Below, one piece after another: positions 7,647 through 18,400 of a stretch of 64,000 nt of DNA. The notes below the pieces were generated by a model, which saw only the letters and a program-made list of their open reading frames with translations, did no database searches and was not told the DNA's origin. Position 1 is the first letter of the stretch, and each line of letters begins with the position of its first letter. The position numbers and the translations under genes are program-made. This DNA comes from an uncultured Opitutia bacterium (GTDB lineage Bacteria; Verrucomicrobiota; Verrucomicrobiia; Opitutales; Opitutaceae), in NCBI GenBank assembly GCA_903834135.1, contig CAILHZ010000010.1:1-64000 (forward strand). The letters are read 5' to 3'.

Positions 7647-8180
7647 ATGGCTCACACAGAAATTCTGCTCCTTAAGCCTGTCGATGGACTCGGCAATGAA
7701 GGCGATCAAGTTAAAGTACGCGCAGGTTATGCTCGTAACTTTCTCTTACCACGTAAATTTGCAGCTCCAGTTAATGAAGCTAATCGTAAGCAAGTAGACG
7801 CGCTTAAACAACGCCGTGCTACCCGCGAAAACGAAGAGCTCAATAACGCTCAAGAATTAGGCCGTAAGCTTGAAAAAGCAGGTCTTGCATTCGCTGTTAA
7901 AACAGGCGAAGGCGGCAAGATGTTCGGTGCTATTACAGCATCTGACGTTCACGACAAATTAGTCGCTGCAGGCTTCACAATCGACCGTAAGAAGATTCAC
8001 CTGTTCACACCTGTGAAGACCTTAGGTCGTCACGAAGTGAAGGTTAAACTTCATGCAGACGTCTCTGTTGATCTTCCATTCGATGTCGTATCTGAAAATC
8101 CGATCATCCCAGAAGCTCCAGCTCCTGTAGAAGTAAAGCAAGAGCGCCGTGCTCCTCGTAAGTCGTACGATAAAAAGTAA
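7647..8180 (+). CDS. rplI: Large ribosomal subunit protein bL9
   Basis: Binds 23S rRNA at the base of the L1 stalk through its N-terminal domain. The start reads MAHTEILLLKPVDGLGNEGD and contains the family signature (GDQVKVRAGYARNFLLPRKFA). A long connecting helix and the globular C-terminal domain (KMFGAITASDVHDKL) follow. At 177 residues it is about 30 longer than the usual L9, because of a Pro/Ala and then basic tail ending RRAPRKSYDKK. It is the last gene before a strong terminator at 8204-8239. Confidence 0.96.
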   Translation: MAHTEILLLKPVDGLGNEGDQVKVRAGYARNFLLPRKFAAPVNEANRKQVDALKQRRATRENEELNNAQELGRKLEKAGLAFAVKTGEGGKMFGAITASDVHDKLVAAGFTIDRKKIHLFTPVKTLGRHEVKVKLHADVSVDLPFDVVSENPIIPEAPAPVEVKQERRAPRKSYDKK

Positions 8181-8203
8181 TTCACTTTTTAAAACTACTT
8201 TAA

Positions 8204-8239
8204 GCCCGAGCCTTCACTTCTTGAAGCTCGGGTTTTTTT
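8204..8239 (+). terminator. Rho-independent terminator after rplI
   Basis: CCCGAGC pairs with GCTCGGG, with a 14-base spacer that can itself pair in part (CTTCA/TGAAG), followed by seven T. It closes the rplY-pth-rpsF-ssb-rplI unit. Confidence 0.9.
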
Positions 8240-8462
8240 GTCTTTTAAACTGTATCAAGCATCTAGGTCATGTCTTCTTGTACTTAATATAAATATCTTA
8301 AAAACTTATTACGGCCTCTAAAGTCTGTAAGTGTGAAAAACGAATAAGTACGAAGAGTTAGGTATTATTTACATGGTTTTCGTTTAGTCTTCGTGAATAA
8401 GAAGTGCAAAACTCCGCATTGCATCTTACCCTCTGATAGTGTCCGATCAGTAGTTCATATCC

Positions 8463-9872
8463 ATGCCTGAAGACGTCACCCCAAGTGCAGCTCAAAGAAA
8501 TGCCTCCCCGGCAGCCGCTGCTACAGCTTCAAAGCCTATAGGACGTACAGTTCCGCATAGTGCAGAAGCAGAGGAATATCTCTTAGGCTGCTGCTTAATT
8601 GATGGGGCAGATAGTATTGCACGCTGCTTAGAAGCTAAGATCACACCTGAGGCGTTTTATAACCAAGCTAACCGCACCATCTATCAGAAACTCTGTGAAC
8701 TTTATCAGAAGAATCCTCCTGTAGAAATTTCTGTTTTAGCTGAAGAATTACGCTCTGCTAGGCTTTTAGATTCAGTGGGTGGGTTTGCTTATCTCTCACA
8801 ACTCAGTGCTAGGATTCCTACTACCGCTCAGACTCCGTACTTTATTGACCGAGTACGTGAATTATTTTTACTGCGCCAATTAATTACCGTAGCAACAACT
8901 ACTGTTGAAAATTGTTTTAATTTCCAAGGCGGTATCGAAGAATTTGTAGATTCTGTAGAGAGAGACGTCTTTGAAGTCACCCAAGCAAGAGTAAGTGATG
9001 GGGCTAAGTCCATGAAGGACCCAACCCAGGAAGCAATGCGGGTCATCCAAAAGATGATGATGAAGAAAGGTGAGCTCACGGGAGTTACCTCAGGCTTTAA
9101 GGACCTAGATACCCTAACCTGGGGCTTCCAGAAGCAGGAAATGATCGTCCTAGCAGCCCGTCCTTCGATGGGTAAGACCTCCCTTGCCTTAAACTTCGTA
9201 GAATCAGCTTCAATGCCTAAACGGGGTGAACCAGTGGCTACTTTGCTTTTTTCCCTAGAAATGAGCTCGGCTCAGCTTGCGCTACGTATGCTGTGTTCTA
9301 GGGCCAAAGTTAACCTTAAGTTGTTGAGGGAAGGGCTTTTATCAAAGAATGGGGACGATAATGCACGCCTTGTCGCAGTTGCTGATGAATTCTCAAAGGC
9401 ACCCATTTTTATCGATGATTCCAGTCACCTCTCAATTATGGAGCTTAGGGCTAAGGCAAGAAGGCTTCATGCGAGGCAAAAATTAGGTCTAATCGTTGTG
9501 GACTACCTTCAACTTTTGAGTCCTACTGATTCGAAAGTGCCTCGGGAACAGCAAGTTTCTGAGGCATCTAGGGGATTAAAAGCTCTTTCGAAGGAACTTG
9601 ATGTCCCCGTCATTGTATTAAGTCAGTTAAACCGCTCATCCGAAACTCAACAACGAACTCCAAAACTAGCCGATTTACGTGAATCTGGTGCCATTGAACA
9701 AGACGCTGACGTTGTCTTGATCCTCACTAGACCCAAAGACGCCGACGAAAAATTTCAAGTAGCTGCAGACTCCGCTGAGTTAATCGTTGCTAAACAACGT
9801 AATGGACCAGTAGGAGATTTAAAACTCACTTTCCTAAGAGATATTACCCGATTTGAAAACTTTACACAGTAA
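8463..9872 (+). CDS. dnaB: Replicative DNA helicase
   Basis: Hexameric 5'-3' helicase of the replication fork. An Ala-rich extension of about 30 residues precedes the N-terminal domain (VPHSAEAEEYLLGCCLIDG). The RecA-like domain has Walker A ARPSMGKTS at residues 232-240, a Walker B region LIVVDYLQLL near 340, and LRESGAIEQDADVVLIL near 410, the standard DnaB motif H4. Length 469 is normal and no intein is present. The rplI-dnaB order is common. A 220-bp gap with the rplI terminator separates them, so dnaB probably has its own promoter. The 3' end overlaps the bamA start. Confidence 0.97.
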   Translation: MPEDVTPSAAQRNASPAAAATASKPIGRTVPHSAEAEEYLLGCCLIDGADSIARCLEAKITPEAFYNQANRTIYQKLCELYQKNPPVEISVLAEELRSARLLDSVGGFAYLSQLSARIPTTAQTPYFIDRVRELFLLRQLITVATTTVENCFNFQGGIEEFVDSVERDVFEVTQARVSDGAKSMKDPTQEAMRVIQKMMMKKGELTGVTSGFKDLDTLTWGFQKQEMIVLAARPSMGKTSLALNFVESASMPKRGEPVATLLFSLEMSSAQLALRMLCSRAKVNLKLLREGLLSKNGDDNARLVAVADEFSKAPIFIDDSSHLSIMELRAKARRLHARQKLGLIVVDYLQLLSPTDSKVPREQQVSEASRGLKALSKELDVPVIVLSQLNRSSETQQRTPKLADLRESGAIEQDADVVLILTRPKDADEKFQVAADSAELIVAKQRNGPVGDLKLTFLRDITRFENFTQ

Positions 9873-12234
9873 CCCGCTTTTACGGGTCACCTTTTCTTTA
9901 TTAGTTATTGGCTTATCGCTGTTTGCGACGTCTGCTGGGCTTTTAGGCCAAGAACAACCTGCGACAGGTCCAACTCCAGAAAATGCACCTGCTTATAAAG
10001 TAGGCACTGTAACGATCAAATTCGTAGGTACAGCAAACGTAAATGAACAGGTGATTCGGGCTAACATGCAGCTGCATGAAGGCGGAGACTTAGATGATAC
10101 TATTTTAGATAGAGATATTAGAAATCTTTACAGAACAGGTTTGTTTGAATTCGTACAAACAAAGTGGGAGCCCGTAGGTCCTCGCATTTGGAATCTTGTC
10201 GTTGAAGTAACACCTAAATTCCGTGTTCTAGCAGTAAGCTTTGAAGGAAATAAGAAAGTTAAAACGGATCGTCTTAAGAAAGAAATTAAGACAAAGCCAA
10301 GTACCGCTTTAGATGAGAGACAAGTAAAAGAAGACGAACAAAAGGTGCATGATTACTACCAAAAAGAAGGTTATAATCAGGCCACTGTTACCTACAAAAT
10401 TGACCGTGACCGTGCTACTGGTCTAGGTACAGTAATCTTTCAGGTACGTGAAGGTAACCGTGTCAAAATCGGTGAAATTCGTTTTTTGGGTAACGCTCAC
10501 GTTAAGACAAAAACCTTGCGTGGCGAAATGGATACGAAGCGCTACTGGATGTTCTCATGGCTCACAGGTTCAGGCCGTTTTGAAGATGATACCTTCGATG
10601 ACGATTTAGGAAAACTGCGCGAGTACTACCATGAAGCAGGTTACCTCGACGTAGAAATCCTAGAAGACCAAGTTGTATTCCAGTATCCAAAGCCTGACGT
10701 CTTAGTTCTCACTGTGCATGTAAATGAAGGTAGACAGTACCATGTAGGACAAATTTCTTTTAAGGGAAATAAACTTCACTCCTCCGTACTTCTTCGCCGT
10801 GTTGTGCGTCAGAAGCCAGGTGCTATATTTATACCTTCAAAAATCGATAAGGACCGTGAACGTGTAGAAGATTTCTATGGTAAGGATGGCTACATTGAAA
10901 CACGCGTTAGCTTAAACCGTAAGGCAAATTTAAATACTGGTAACATCGACTTAGAATATAACCTTGAGGAAGGGGATAAATTCAATGTTGAGTCTATTGC
11001 AATCGAGGGAAACACAAAGACTAAGAGCACTGTTATTATTCGCGAATTAGTGCTAGGTCCAGGAGATGTCTTCGATACTGTTCGTATGAAGGTCAGTAAA
11101 ATGAGGTTAGATAATACGCGTTTCTTCGATGACGTAAACGTGACCCCTCAAGCCACTAACTTACCAGGACGTGAAAATCTACGTGTTGCTGTCAAAGAAG
11201 GCCGTACAGGTAGTTTAACCTTCGGTGCTGGTTACAGCTCGCTTGAGCGTGCAACAGTCTTTGCTGAAGTTTCACAGTCTAACTTCGACTTATTTAATAG
11301 CCGCTCAATGTTTCAAGGAGACGGTCAAAAGTTTCGTATCCGTTTAGAACTTGGTTCACTCTCTAGTCAGGCGATTCTATCCTTTGAGGAGCCTTACCTT
11401 TTCCAGAAAGCTTTAGCCTTAGGATTTAGCTTATTTAGAACTAGTTCTGATTATGTTAGTACCTACTACAACGAAGTTGACCTAGGTGGAACCGTTTACG
11501 TAAGAAAGCATCTCTTTGAATTAGTGGATGCTCAATTAGGCTATACCTACCAAGTCACAGAAATTAAGAATGTATCTGCTCAAGCTTCACCTATTATTTT
11601 AGCAGAGCAGGGTAACAATTCAGAGTCCAAGGTAGCACTTACTTTAGTGCGTGATACCCGTGATAAGATTGTAAATACAACTTCGGGTAACCGTGTTGAA
11701 TTTAACCAAACTTTATCCGGTGGCCCGTTTGGTGGTAAAAACAATTACTACAAATGGGAGTTCCGTGGATCCCAATTCTTTAACGTATTTGAAACACAAG
11801 CCCAGGTACTTTCCTTGGTTGCTCGTAGTGGTGTGATTCAAAACTTTGGTTCCTCTAAAGTAGTCCCTTACTATGATTCCTTCTACTTAGGGGGACCGGA
11901 TGATTTACGTGGATACCAGTACCGTTTTGTTAGTCCTCGTGACGTCTATGGTGAACCAGTGGGTGGTAAGACCTACGGCATGATGACTGCAGAGTATTCC
12001 ATGGACGTAGTAAGCCCAATCCGCGTTGCTGTCTTCTATGATACAGGATTCGTTAATAGGGGTGCCTACGACTTTAGCTTAAGTAACTACCAAGACGACT
12101 TTGGTATCGGCTTGCGCCTTTTTGTCATGGGAGCACCTCTAAGTCTTGATTATGGTATTCCTATCCGCGGGGATAGTAAATTTAACAACAAATCCGGTAA
12201 CCAATTCAATTTTTCCTTTGGCACACGATTCTGA
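9853..12234 (+). CDS. bamA: Outer membrane protein assembly factor BamA
   Basis: Central subunit of the BAM complex that inserts beta-barrel proteins into the outer membrane. I take TTG 9853 as start: it gives a signal peptide (short basic start, then VTFSLLVIGLSLFATSAG) and overlaps the dnaB end by 20 bp, while no better start lies further in. Five POTRA domains follow (about 48-430, for example VLAVSFEGNKKVKTDRLKKE and FNVESIAIEGNTKTKSTVII), then a 16-strand barrel with GGPDDLRGYQYRF (the family's RGF/RGY motif) near residue 680 and a C-terminal phenylalanine after FSFGTR. Length 793 is normal. Skp and lpxD downstream support an envelope operon. Confidence 0.95.
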   Translation: MKTLHSNPLLRVTFSLLVIGLSLFATSAGLLGQEQPATGPTPENAPAYKVGTVTIKFVGTANVNEQVIRANMQLHEGGDLDDTILDRDIRNLYRTGLFEFVQTKWEPVGPRIWNLVVEVTPKFRVLAVSFEGNKKVKTDRLKKEIKTKPSTALDERQVKEDEQKVHDYYQKEGYNQATVTYKIDRDRATGLGTVIFQVREGNRVKIGEIRFLGNAHVKTKTLRGEMDTKRYWMFSWLTGSGRFEDDTFDDDLGKLREYYHEAGYLDVEILEDQVVFQYPKPDVLVLTVHVNEGRQYHVGQISFKGNKLHSSVLLRRVVRQKPGAIFIPSKIDKDRERVEDFYGKDGYIETRVSLNRKANLNTGNIDLEYNLEEGDKFNVESIAIEGNTKTKSTVIIRELVLGPGDVFDTVRMKVSKMRLDNTRFFDDVNVTPQATNLPGRENLRVAVKEGRTGSLTFGAGYSSLERATVFAEVSQSNFDLFNSRSMFQGDGQKFRIRLELGSLSSQAILSFEEPYLFQKALALGFSLFRTSSDYVSTYYNEVDLGGTVYVRKHLFELVDAQLGYTYQVTEIKNVSAQASPIILAEQGNNSESKVALTLVRDTRDKIVNTTSGNRVEFNQTLSGGPFGGKNNYYKWEFRGSQFFNVFETQAQVLSLVARSGVIQNFGSSKVVPYYDSFYLGGPDDLRGYQYRFVSPRDVYGEPVGGKTYGMMTAEYSMDVVSPIRVAVFYDTGFVNRGAYDFSLSNYQDDFGIGLRLFVMGAPLSLDYGIPIRGDSKFNNKSGNQFNFSFGTRF

Positions 12235-12273
12235 TTCTGATTTCTTAACTACTTACTTTTCCTAAACAATATC

Positions 12274-12948
12274 ATGAAGAAAACTATACTAACCCTGTTA
12301 TCCTTAGGCGCATTTAGCATTTCAATGTTAAGCGCTCGTGCTGATGCTCCTGTTAAGTTGCTTGTTGTCGATATGGCCAACATTTTCGATAACCACTACG
12401 AAACACAGGCTGAAAAAACTAAGCTCGATGATGCCAATAAGAAGGCTCAAGACGCTTTAGATAACATCAACAAAGAAGGTAACACTTTAGTTGCTCAATA
12501 TAAGGATCTCGCTGAACAAGCTAAGAATCCAGCAGCAACTCAAGATGCTAAGACTAAAGCAGCTGACCAAGCTCAAAAGATTGGCCAACAAATCCAGCAG
12601 AAGATGCAGGACCGCGATAGTTTCGCAAACAACGCTCGTAGCACAATCCAACAGCGCATTCAGTCCTTCCGTGCAACTATGATGGATTCGATCTCAAAAG
12701 TTGTTGTTACCGTTGCAAAACGTCATGACGCTACTCTTGTTATCGACAAGTCAGGCCCATCCTTACTTGGCATTTCACCAATCATCTACACTGATGCTTC
12801 CTACGACATCACAAGCGAAGTTATTGCTGAAATCAACAAGGGTAAGCCAGCTAACATGCCAGCAGCAGTTCCAGTACCAGCAGGTGCTTCTGCAGCTCCA
12901 GCAGCTGAAACTACTCCTAAGATCACAGTTCCTGGTGTAACCCAGTAA
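12274..12948 (+). CDS. skp: Periplasmic chaperone Skp/OmpH family
   Basis: Chaperone that carries unfolded outer membrane proteins across the periplasm to BamA. A signal peptide is visible (MKKTILTLLSLGAFSISMLSARADA, cleavage near 23-25). The mature part begins VKLLVVDMANIFDNHYETQ, like OmpH, followed by a long charged helical region (about 45-130) that forms the coiled-coil tentacles, and SISKVVVTVAKRHDATLVIDKSG. The last 25 residues are a Pro/Ala-rich tail. At 224 residues it is longer than E. coli Skp. It lies 39 bp after bamA and is followed by a terminator. Confidence 0.88.
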   Translation: MKKTILTLLSLGAFSISMLSARADAPVKLLVVDMANIFDNHYETQAEKTKLDDANKKAQDALDNINKEGNTLVAQYKDLAEQAKNPAATQDAKTKAADQAQKIGQQIQQKMQDRDSFANNARSTIQQRIQSFRATMMDSISKVVVTVAKRHDATLVIDKSGPSLLGISPIIYTDASYDITSEVIAEINKGKPANMPAAVPVPAGASAAPAAETTPKITVPGVTQ

Positions 12949-12970
12949 TCTGATTTATCAGTTTTTTTCT

Positions 12971-13004
12971 AAAACCCACCTCCTTTACTGGATGTGGGTT
13001 TTTA
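12971..13004 (+). terminator. Rho-independent terminator after skp
   Basis: AAAACCCAC pairs with GTGGGTTTT around a 13-base loop and continues into a T run. It separates the bamA-skp unit from lpxD. Confidence 0.85.
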
Positions 13005-13056
13005 AATGCCCTAATGTAAGGATTGCACCCAGCCAGCTTTTTTTTACGTTCAAGTT

Positions 13057-14085
13057 ATGCAAGTCGCCTTTACAACTGAGGAGTTGCTCTCACTGCTTAA
13101 GCCCCGTGAGGTGCGTGGTTTAACTACAAAGACAATAAGCGGTATTGCAGGTTTAGCTGAAGCTAAGCCAGGAGATTTAAGTTTTCTAGGGAATCCTAAA
13201 TATAAAGCTGAAGTTACTTCCTCTAAAGCTTCTGTCCTACTACTGCCTTTAAATTATGAGGGATTACCAGGTACTGATCAGGTCTATTACCTTGTAGATA
13301 ACCCTTCCGTAGCACTGGCCAAGTTGTGCTCAAAAATAGAGCAAAACTTATGGCCTAAACCAGCACCAGGAATTCATCCGACAGCCTGGATTAGTCCCGA
13401 AGCCACAGTAAGTAAGCTTGCTACAATTGGTGCTCAGTGTGTGGTTGAAGCTGGAGTAGTTATTGGTGATTACACGCATTTACATGGTCAGGTCTTTGTG
13501 GGCCGTGGTTCTTGTATTGGTGCTCACTGCTGGCTTATGCCAGGAGTAGTAATTTCTGCAGATTGTGTCCTTAAGGACCGTGTCCGCTTACAGCCTGGTG
13601 CAATTATTGGATCAGACGGGTTTGGTTATGAATTTGTTGGTGGTAAGCACGTGAAAATACCTCAGGTAGGTAATGTCACTTTAGAAAATGATGTAGAAAT
13701 CGGGGCAAATTCTACCGTAGATAGGGCACGCTTTAGTGGTACAGTAATTGGCGAAGGCACTAAGATCGATAATTTGGTTCAAATTGGTCACAATGTTACC
13801 ATCGGTAAGCATTGTATCATCTGCTCTCACTGTGGTATTTCAGGCAGTACAACCCTAGAAGACTATGTCGTACTGGCTGGTCAAGTGGGAGTGGGTGGGC
13901 ATTTAACAGTCGGTAAAGCAGCCAAAGTGGGTGCTCAAGCCGGTGTAAATGAAAGTGTACCTGCTGGAACCATGGTACGTGGTATGCCTGCTCAGCCTTA
14001 TATGACTGAACAGCGCTTAGAAATTTTACGCCGTAAATTGCCAGAACTCTTTAAGCGCGTCCAAAAGCTAGAAGAGCAGACATAA
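13057..14085 (+). CDS. lpxD: UDP-3-O-acylglucosamine N-acyltransferase
   Basis: Third step of lipid A synthesis: transfers a 3-hydroxyacyl chain from ACP to the 2-amino group of UDP-3-O-acylglucosamine. The 342 residues show the N-terminal uridine-binding domain (GLAEAKPGDLSFLGNPKY), a left-handed beta helix of hexapeptide repeats from about 105 to 300 (IHPTAWISPEATVSKLATIG), GSDGFGYEF, and IDNLVQIGHNVTIG with the catalytic histidine of the family. A C-terminal helix ends the protein. Start ATG 13057 follows the skp terminator by 52 bp. The organism therefore makes lipid A. fabZ and lpxA, often next in other genomes, are not here. Confidence 0.95.
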   Translation: MQVAFTTEELLSLLKPREVRGLTTKTISGIAGLAEAKPGDLSFLGNPKYKAEVTSSKASVLLLPLNYEGLPGTDQVYYLVDNPSVALAKLCSKIEQNLWPKPAPGIHPTAWISPEATVSKLATIGAQCVVEAGVVIGDYTHLHGQVFVGRGSCIGAHCWLMPGVVISADCVLKDRVRLQPGAIIGSDGFGYEFVGGKHVKIPQVGNVTLENDVEIGANSTVDRARFSGTVIGEGTKIDNLVQIGHNVTIGKHCIICSHCGISGSTTLEDYVVLAGQVGVGGHLTVGKAAKVGAQAGVNESVPAGTMVRGMPAQPYMTEQRLEILRRKLPELFKRVQKLEEQT

Positions 14086-14272
14086 TGTCGCTTTACTCAG
14101 TACACTGACGTCCTTGCAACCAAGGGCTTAATGACTATTGTAGGAAGTAACTTTCGCAGGGCAAAACCGTCCTATATAGTTAACGCATATCCCACAGTTT
14201 TTACTTCTTTTACTTACTCATTTTAGTCAGCTCCAACTATATAAAATGATTAGCTAAGTTTTTTTATTTCCC

Positions 14273-15445
14273 ATGCAACAAGCTACTCAGCCTAAACAAA
14301 ACAGATTACTTATCAGTAGTGGTATCGCTATTGTAATTGTAGGAGCTTACTTCTTTCTTCGTGATTCTTCTCCTAGTGCACCTGCTGGGATGAGAGGTGG
14401 CGTTGTACCTGTTGCTGCATCTGTAGCTAAAGTAGGAAACCTTGATTTATACATTGATGCAATTGGTTCCGTAACTCCTGTATCAACTGTTACTGTAACT
14501 AGCCGTGTTGCTGGTCAAATTAGCGAAATTAATTTCAAAGAAGGTCAGCTCGTTAAAAAAGGTGACCTACTTGCAGTTGTAGATCCAAGACCCTATCAAG
14601 CCGTGTTAGAGCAAGCCCAAGGTCAGCTTCAGCGTGATCAAGCAATTTTAAAAAATGCGCAACTTGATTTAGCAAGATATACCGATGCGTATCACCAGCA
14701 CGCGATTCCTGAACAACAGTATGCAACGCAGCAAGCCTTAGTAGAAGGGGATTCTGGTTTAGTGCGTTTAGATGAGGGTAATGTAGCAGCAGCACAAGTT
14801 AATGTAGACTATACACGTATTACTTCACCTATTGATGGCCGTGTAGGGCTTCGCTTAATTGATGCAGGTAATATTGTGCAAGCAAATGGAAATCTCGCAC
14901 TGACCACAATCACACAGCTACAACCAATCACAGTCGTTTTTACCCTAGCTGAAGATCGTCTCTTAGACGTACTACCCAGTATTAATGCTACCCAAGCACT
15001 CACTGTCTTAGCGTTTGATCGTACCCAGCAAAAACAAATTGGTTTAGGTAAATTAATTACAATTGATAATCAAATTGATCCTACTACAGGTACAGTTAAA
15101 GGTAGGGCTTTATTTTCTAATCAAGAAAAACTTTTATTCCCAAACCAATTTGTAAATGCGAGACTTCGCTACAAGACACTAAAAAATGTAGTCTTAATTG
15201 CATCAAGTGCAGTGCAGATGAATAATGATCAGCGGTTTGTTTATGTCGTTGATGAAAATAAAGTCGTTTCACTTCGCCCTGTTAAAGTGCTCGCAACGGA
15301 AGCTGATATTACTGCAGTTACTGGTATAAATGAATCAGAGACAATTGTTACAGACGGATTTGATAGATTACAAAATGGTATTAAAGTAGTGATCCGTGCA
15401 CCCAGTGCTGAAAAGAGTGCTAACCGCGCTAACGGCGTAAAATGA
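14273..15445 (+). CDS. RND efflux periplasmic adaptor (MdtA-like)
   Basis: Membrane fusion protein that links an inner-membrane RND pump to an outer-membrane channel. One N-terminal membrane segment (ISSGIAIVIVGAYFFL) is followed by the adaptor fold: barrel-sandwich half ISEINFKEGQLVKKGDLLAVVDPRPY, a helical hairpin (about 105-165), the second lipoyl half VDYTRITSPIDGRVGLRLID, and beta-barrel and membrane-proximal domains. The 390 residues and sequence resemble MdtA. Its stop overlaps the first pump gene by 4 bp (ATGA). Two pump genes and a NodT channel follow, so this is a complete four-gene MdtABC/TolC-type operon. Confidence 0.92.
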   Translation: MQQATQPKQNRLLISSGIAIVIVGAYFFLRDSSPSAPAGMRGGVVPVAASVAKVGNLDLYIDAIGSVTPVSTVTVTSRVAGQISEINFKEGQLVKKGDLLAVVDPRPYQAVLEQAQGQLQRDQAILKNAQLDLARYTDAYHQHAIPEQQYATQQALVEGDSGLVRLDEGNVAAAQVNVDYTRITSPIDGRVGLRLIDAGNIVQANGNLALTTITQLQPITVVFTLAEDRLLDVLPSINATQALTVLAFDRTQQKQIGLGKLITIDNQIDPTTGTVKGRALFSNQEKLLFPNQFVNARLRYKTLKNVVLIASSAVQMNNDQRFVYVVDENKVVSLRPVKVLATEADITAVTGINESETIVTDGFDRLQNGIKVVIRAPSAEKSANRANGVK

Positions 15446-18400
15446 ATCCGTCTCGTCCGTTTATTCTGCGTCCTATAGCTACGTCGCTTCTGATGGTGGC
15501 TATTCTTTTGATTGGCCTAGTTGGATTTCACCAGCTTCCAATTGCAGCCTTGCCTGAAGTTGATTACCCAACGATGCAAGTGATTACGTTTTACCCTGGA
15601 GCAAGTCCAGAGGTCGTTGCAAGTGCAGTCACTGCTCCTCTAGAAAGACAGCTTGGTCAAGTGCCAGGGCTTAACCAGATGCTTTCTACAAGTTCTGAGG
15701 GAGTCTCAGTGATCACACTGCAGTTTGCTTTAAGCTTAAATATCGATGTAGCAGAGCAAGAAGTGCAGCAGGGAATTAATTCAGCACAGACGTTTTTACC
15801 TGCAGGGCTTCCTACGCCTCCCATTTACAATAAGGTTAATCCTGCGGATGCTCCAATTCTAACCCTTGCCCTCACATCAGATTCAATTCCTTTATCCCAA
15901 GTTGAGGATTATACAGATACTCGGCTAGCGCAGAAAATCTCTCAGCTCCCAGGTGTGGGTGCAGTCAGTATTAGTGGAGGTCAAAAGCCTGCAATTCGTA
16001 TTCAGGTTAATCCCGTTCAACTTGCTTCATTTGGTTTAAGTCTTGAAGACGTACGAAGTGCTTTAGCTACAACAAGCCTTGATTCCGCTAAAGGTAGCTT
16101 TGATGGCGCAAAGCAGAACTATCAGATCAACGCTAATGATCAGCTTTCGACAAGTGCCCAGTATGCAAATGTTATCATTGCCTACATAAATGGTGCACCA
16201 GTAACGCTTAAGAATGTAGCTAAGGTTGTAGATAGTATCGAAAATGTGCAACAGGCAGCGTGGATGAATAAAGTGCCCGCTGTTATTGTAAATATTCAGC
16301 GCCAACCTGGAGCAAATATTATTGATGTAGTAGATAGGATTAAAACGTTACTCCCTAAACTACGTGCTACAATACCTGCCTCAATTCATATCACTGTTCT
16401 AACGGATAGAACTACGACAGTGAGGGCATCTGTGAGTGATGTAGAATTTGAGCTAGTGCTTTGTATTGCACTAGTGGTTGGCGTAATCTTTGTATTTTTA
16501 CGTACTGCAGCAGGGACTATTATTCCAAGTATAGCTGTGCCTCTTTCCTTGATTGGTACTTTTGCTGTCATGTATGCCTTGGGCTACAGCTTAAATAATC
16601 TAACCCTCATGGCCCTTACGATATCAACTGGCTTTGTCGTTGATGACGCTATTGTGATGATCGAAAATATTTCGCGTTACATTGAAGAGGGTGAAGAGCC
16701 TCTTAAGGCAGCTTTAAAAGGTGCAGAGCAGATTGGGTTCACGATTATGTCCTTAACTGTATCGCTAATTGCGGTACTTATTCCTCTTCTTTTTATGGGG
16801 GATATTACGGGACGCTTATTTCGTGAATTCGCAATCACACTGAGTGTTACGATTTTAATATCTGCTGTTGTTTCACTTACTTTAACACCGATGCTGTGTG
16901 CAAAACTGCTCAAGCATAAGAAGCCAGAAGATCAGAGTACTTTCTATAAAAAGTCAGAACGTGGGTTTGAACGCATTATCAGTACGTATGCTAAATCCTT
17001 AGACTGGGTTTTAAAGCATCAAACGCTTACCTTAAATATCGCAGTTGGAACGCTTGTTTTAACAGGACTACTTTTTTACATTATCCCAAAAGGATTTTTT
17101 CCTACCCAAGATACCGGGCAAATTCAGGGCATTACTGAAGCAGGGCAGAGCGTCTCCTTTGTAGAGATGGCTAAACTCCAGCAAAAAGTAGCTGCTGTAG
17201 TGCTAGAGGATCCCGCTGTAGAAAGTCTCTCTTCTTTTATCGGAGTAGATGGAACTAACACGACTTTAAATAGTGGACGTATGCAGATCAGTCTTAAGCC
17301 ACTTGAACAAAGACGTATTTCAGCAACAGATGTGATTCGTAGATTAAAAACAAAGATTGCTACTTTAAATGGCATCACGCTTTACATGCAGCCAGTACAG
17401 GATATCTCGGTTGCAGACGTAGTGAGTAGGACTGAGTTCCAGTACAGTATTGAAGATCCTAACGCTACAGAATTAACGGACTACACAAACGCTTTTGTAA
17501 GTAAATTACAGGCACTTCCAGAATTAACCGATGTAGCAAGTGATCTGCAAACAAACGGACAAGAGATCTCCCTTACGATTGATCGTACCACTGCCTCTCG
17601 AATGGGAGTGACTACACAGGCAATTGATACCGTCTTATATGACAGCTTTGGTCAAAGACCTGTTTCCACAGTATTTACTCAGCTTAATCAGTATCACATC
17701 ATACTTGAAGTAGACCCTGTATTTCAGACTGACCCACATAAGTTAGGAGATGTTTATGTAAAAGGACTTTCTGGAAAGCCAGTACCACTGAGTGTCTTTA
17801 CTCAAATGACACCAAGGAAAGCTCCAATTTCGATAAGTCACATGGGGCAATTTCCTGCTACTGTCATCTCATTTAATCTAGCACCTGGTGCCTCCTTGGG
17901 CGCAGCAGTTAAAGCGATAGAAAAAGCTAAAACAACTCTTCCAACACCGAATGCTTTAGAGGGATCCTTCCAAGGAACGGCTCAAGCATTTGAAGGCTCA
18001 CTAAGCAATGAGCTCTTACTTATCTTAAGTGCTTTAGTCACAGTCTACATTGTACTGGGTGTATTGTATGAAAGTTATATTCATCCAATCACTATTTTAT
18101 CGACTCTTCCTTCAGCAGGCGTGGGTGCTCTCTTAGCTCTTATGCTATGTGGTTCAGAACTCACTGTAGTGGCTATTATCGGTATCGTATTACTAATCGG
18201 TATTGTTCAAAAAAATGCGATTATGATGATCGACTTCGCACTGGATGCGCAGCGCCGCTTAGGGATGGGCGCTTTCGAAGCAATTCATCAGGCATGTCTT
18301 CTGCGCTTTAGACCAATTTTAATGACTACAATGGCGGCCCTGCTTGGAGCTGTGCCACTTGCTATGGGGCAGGGTGTAGGTTCTGAAATGCGTAGGCCAT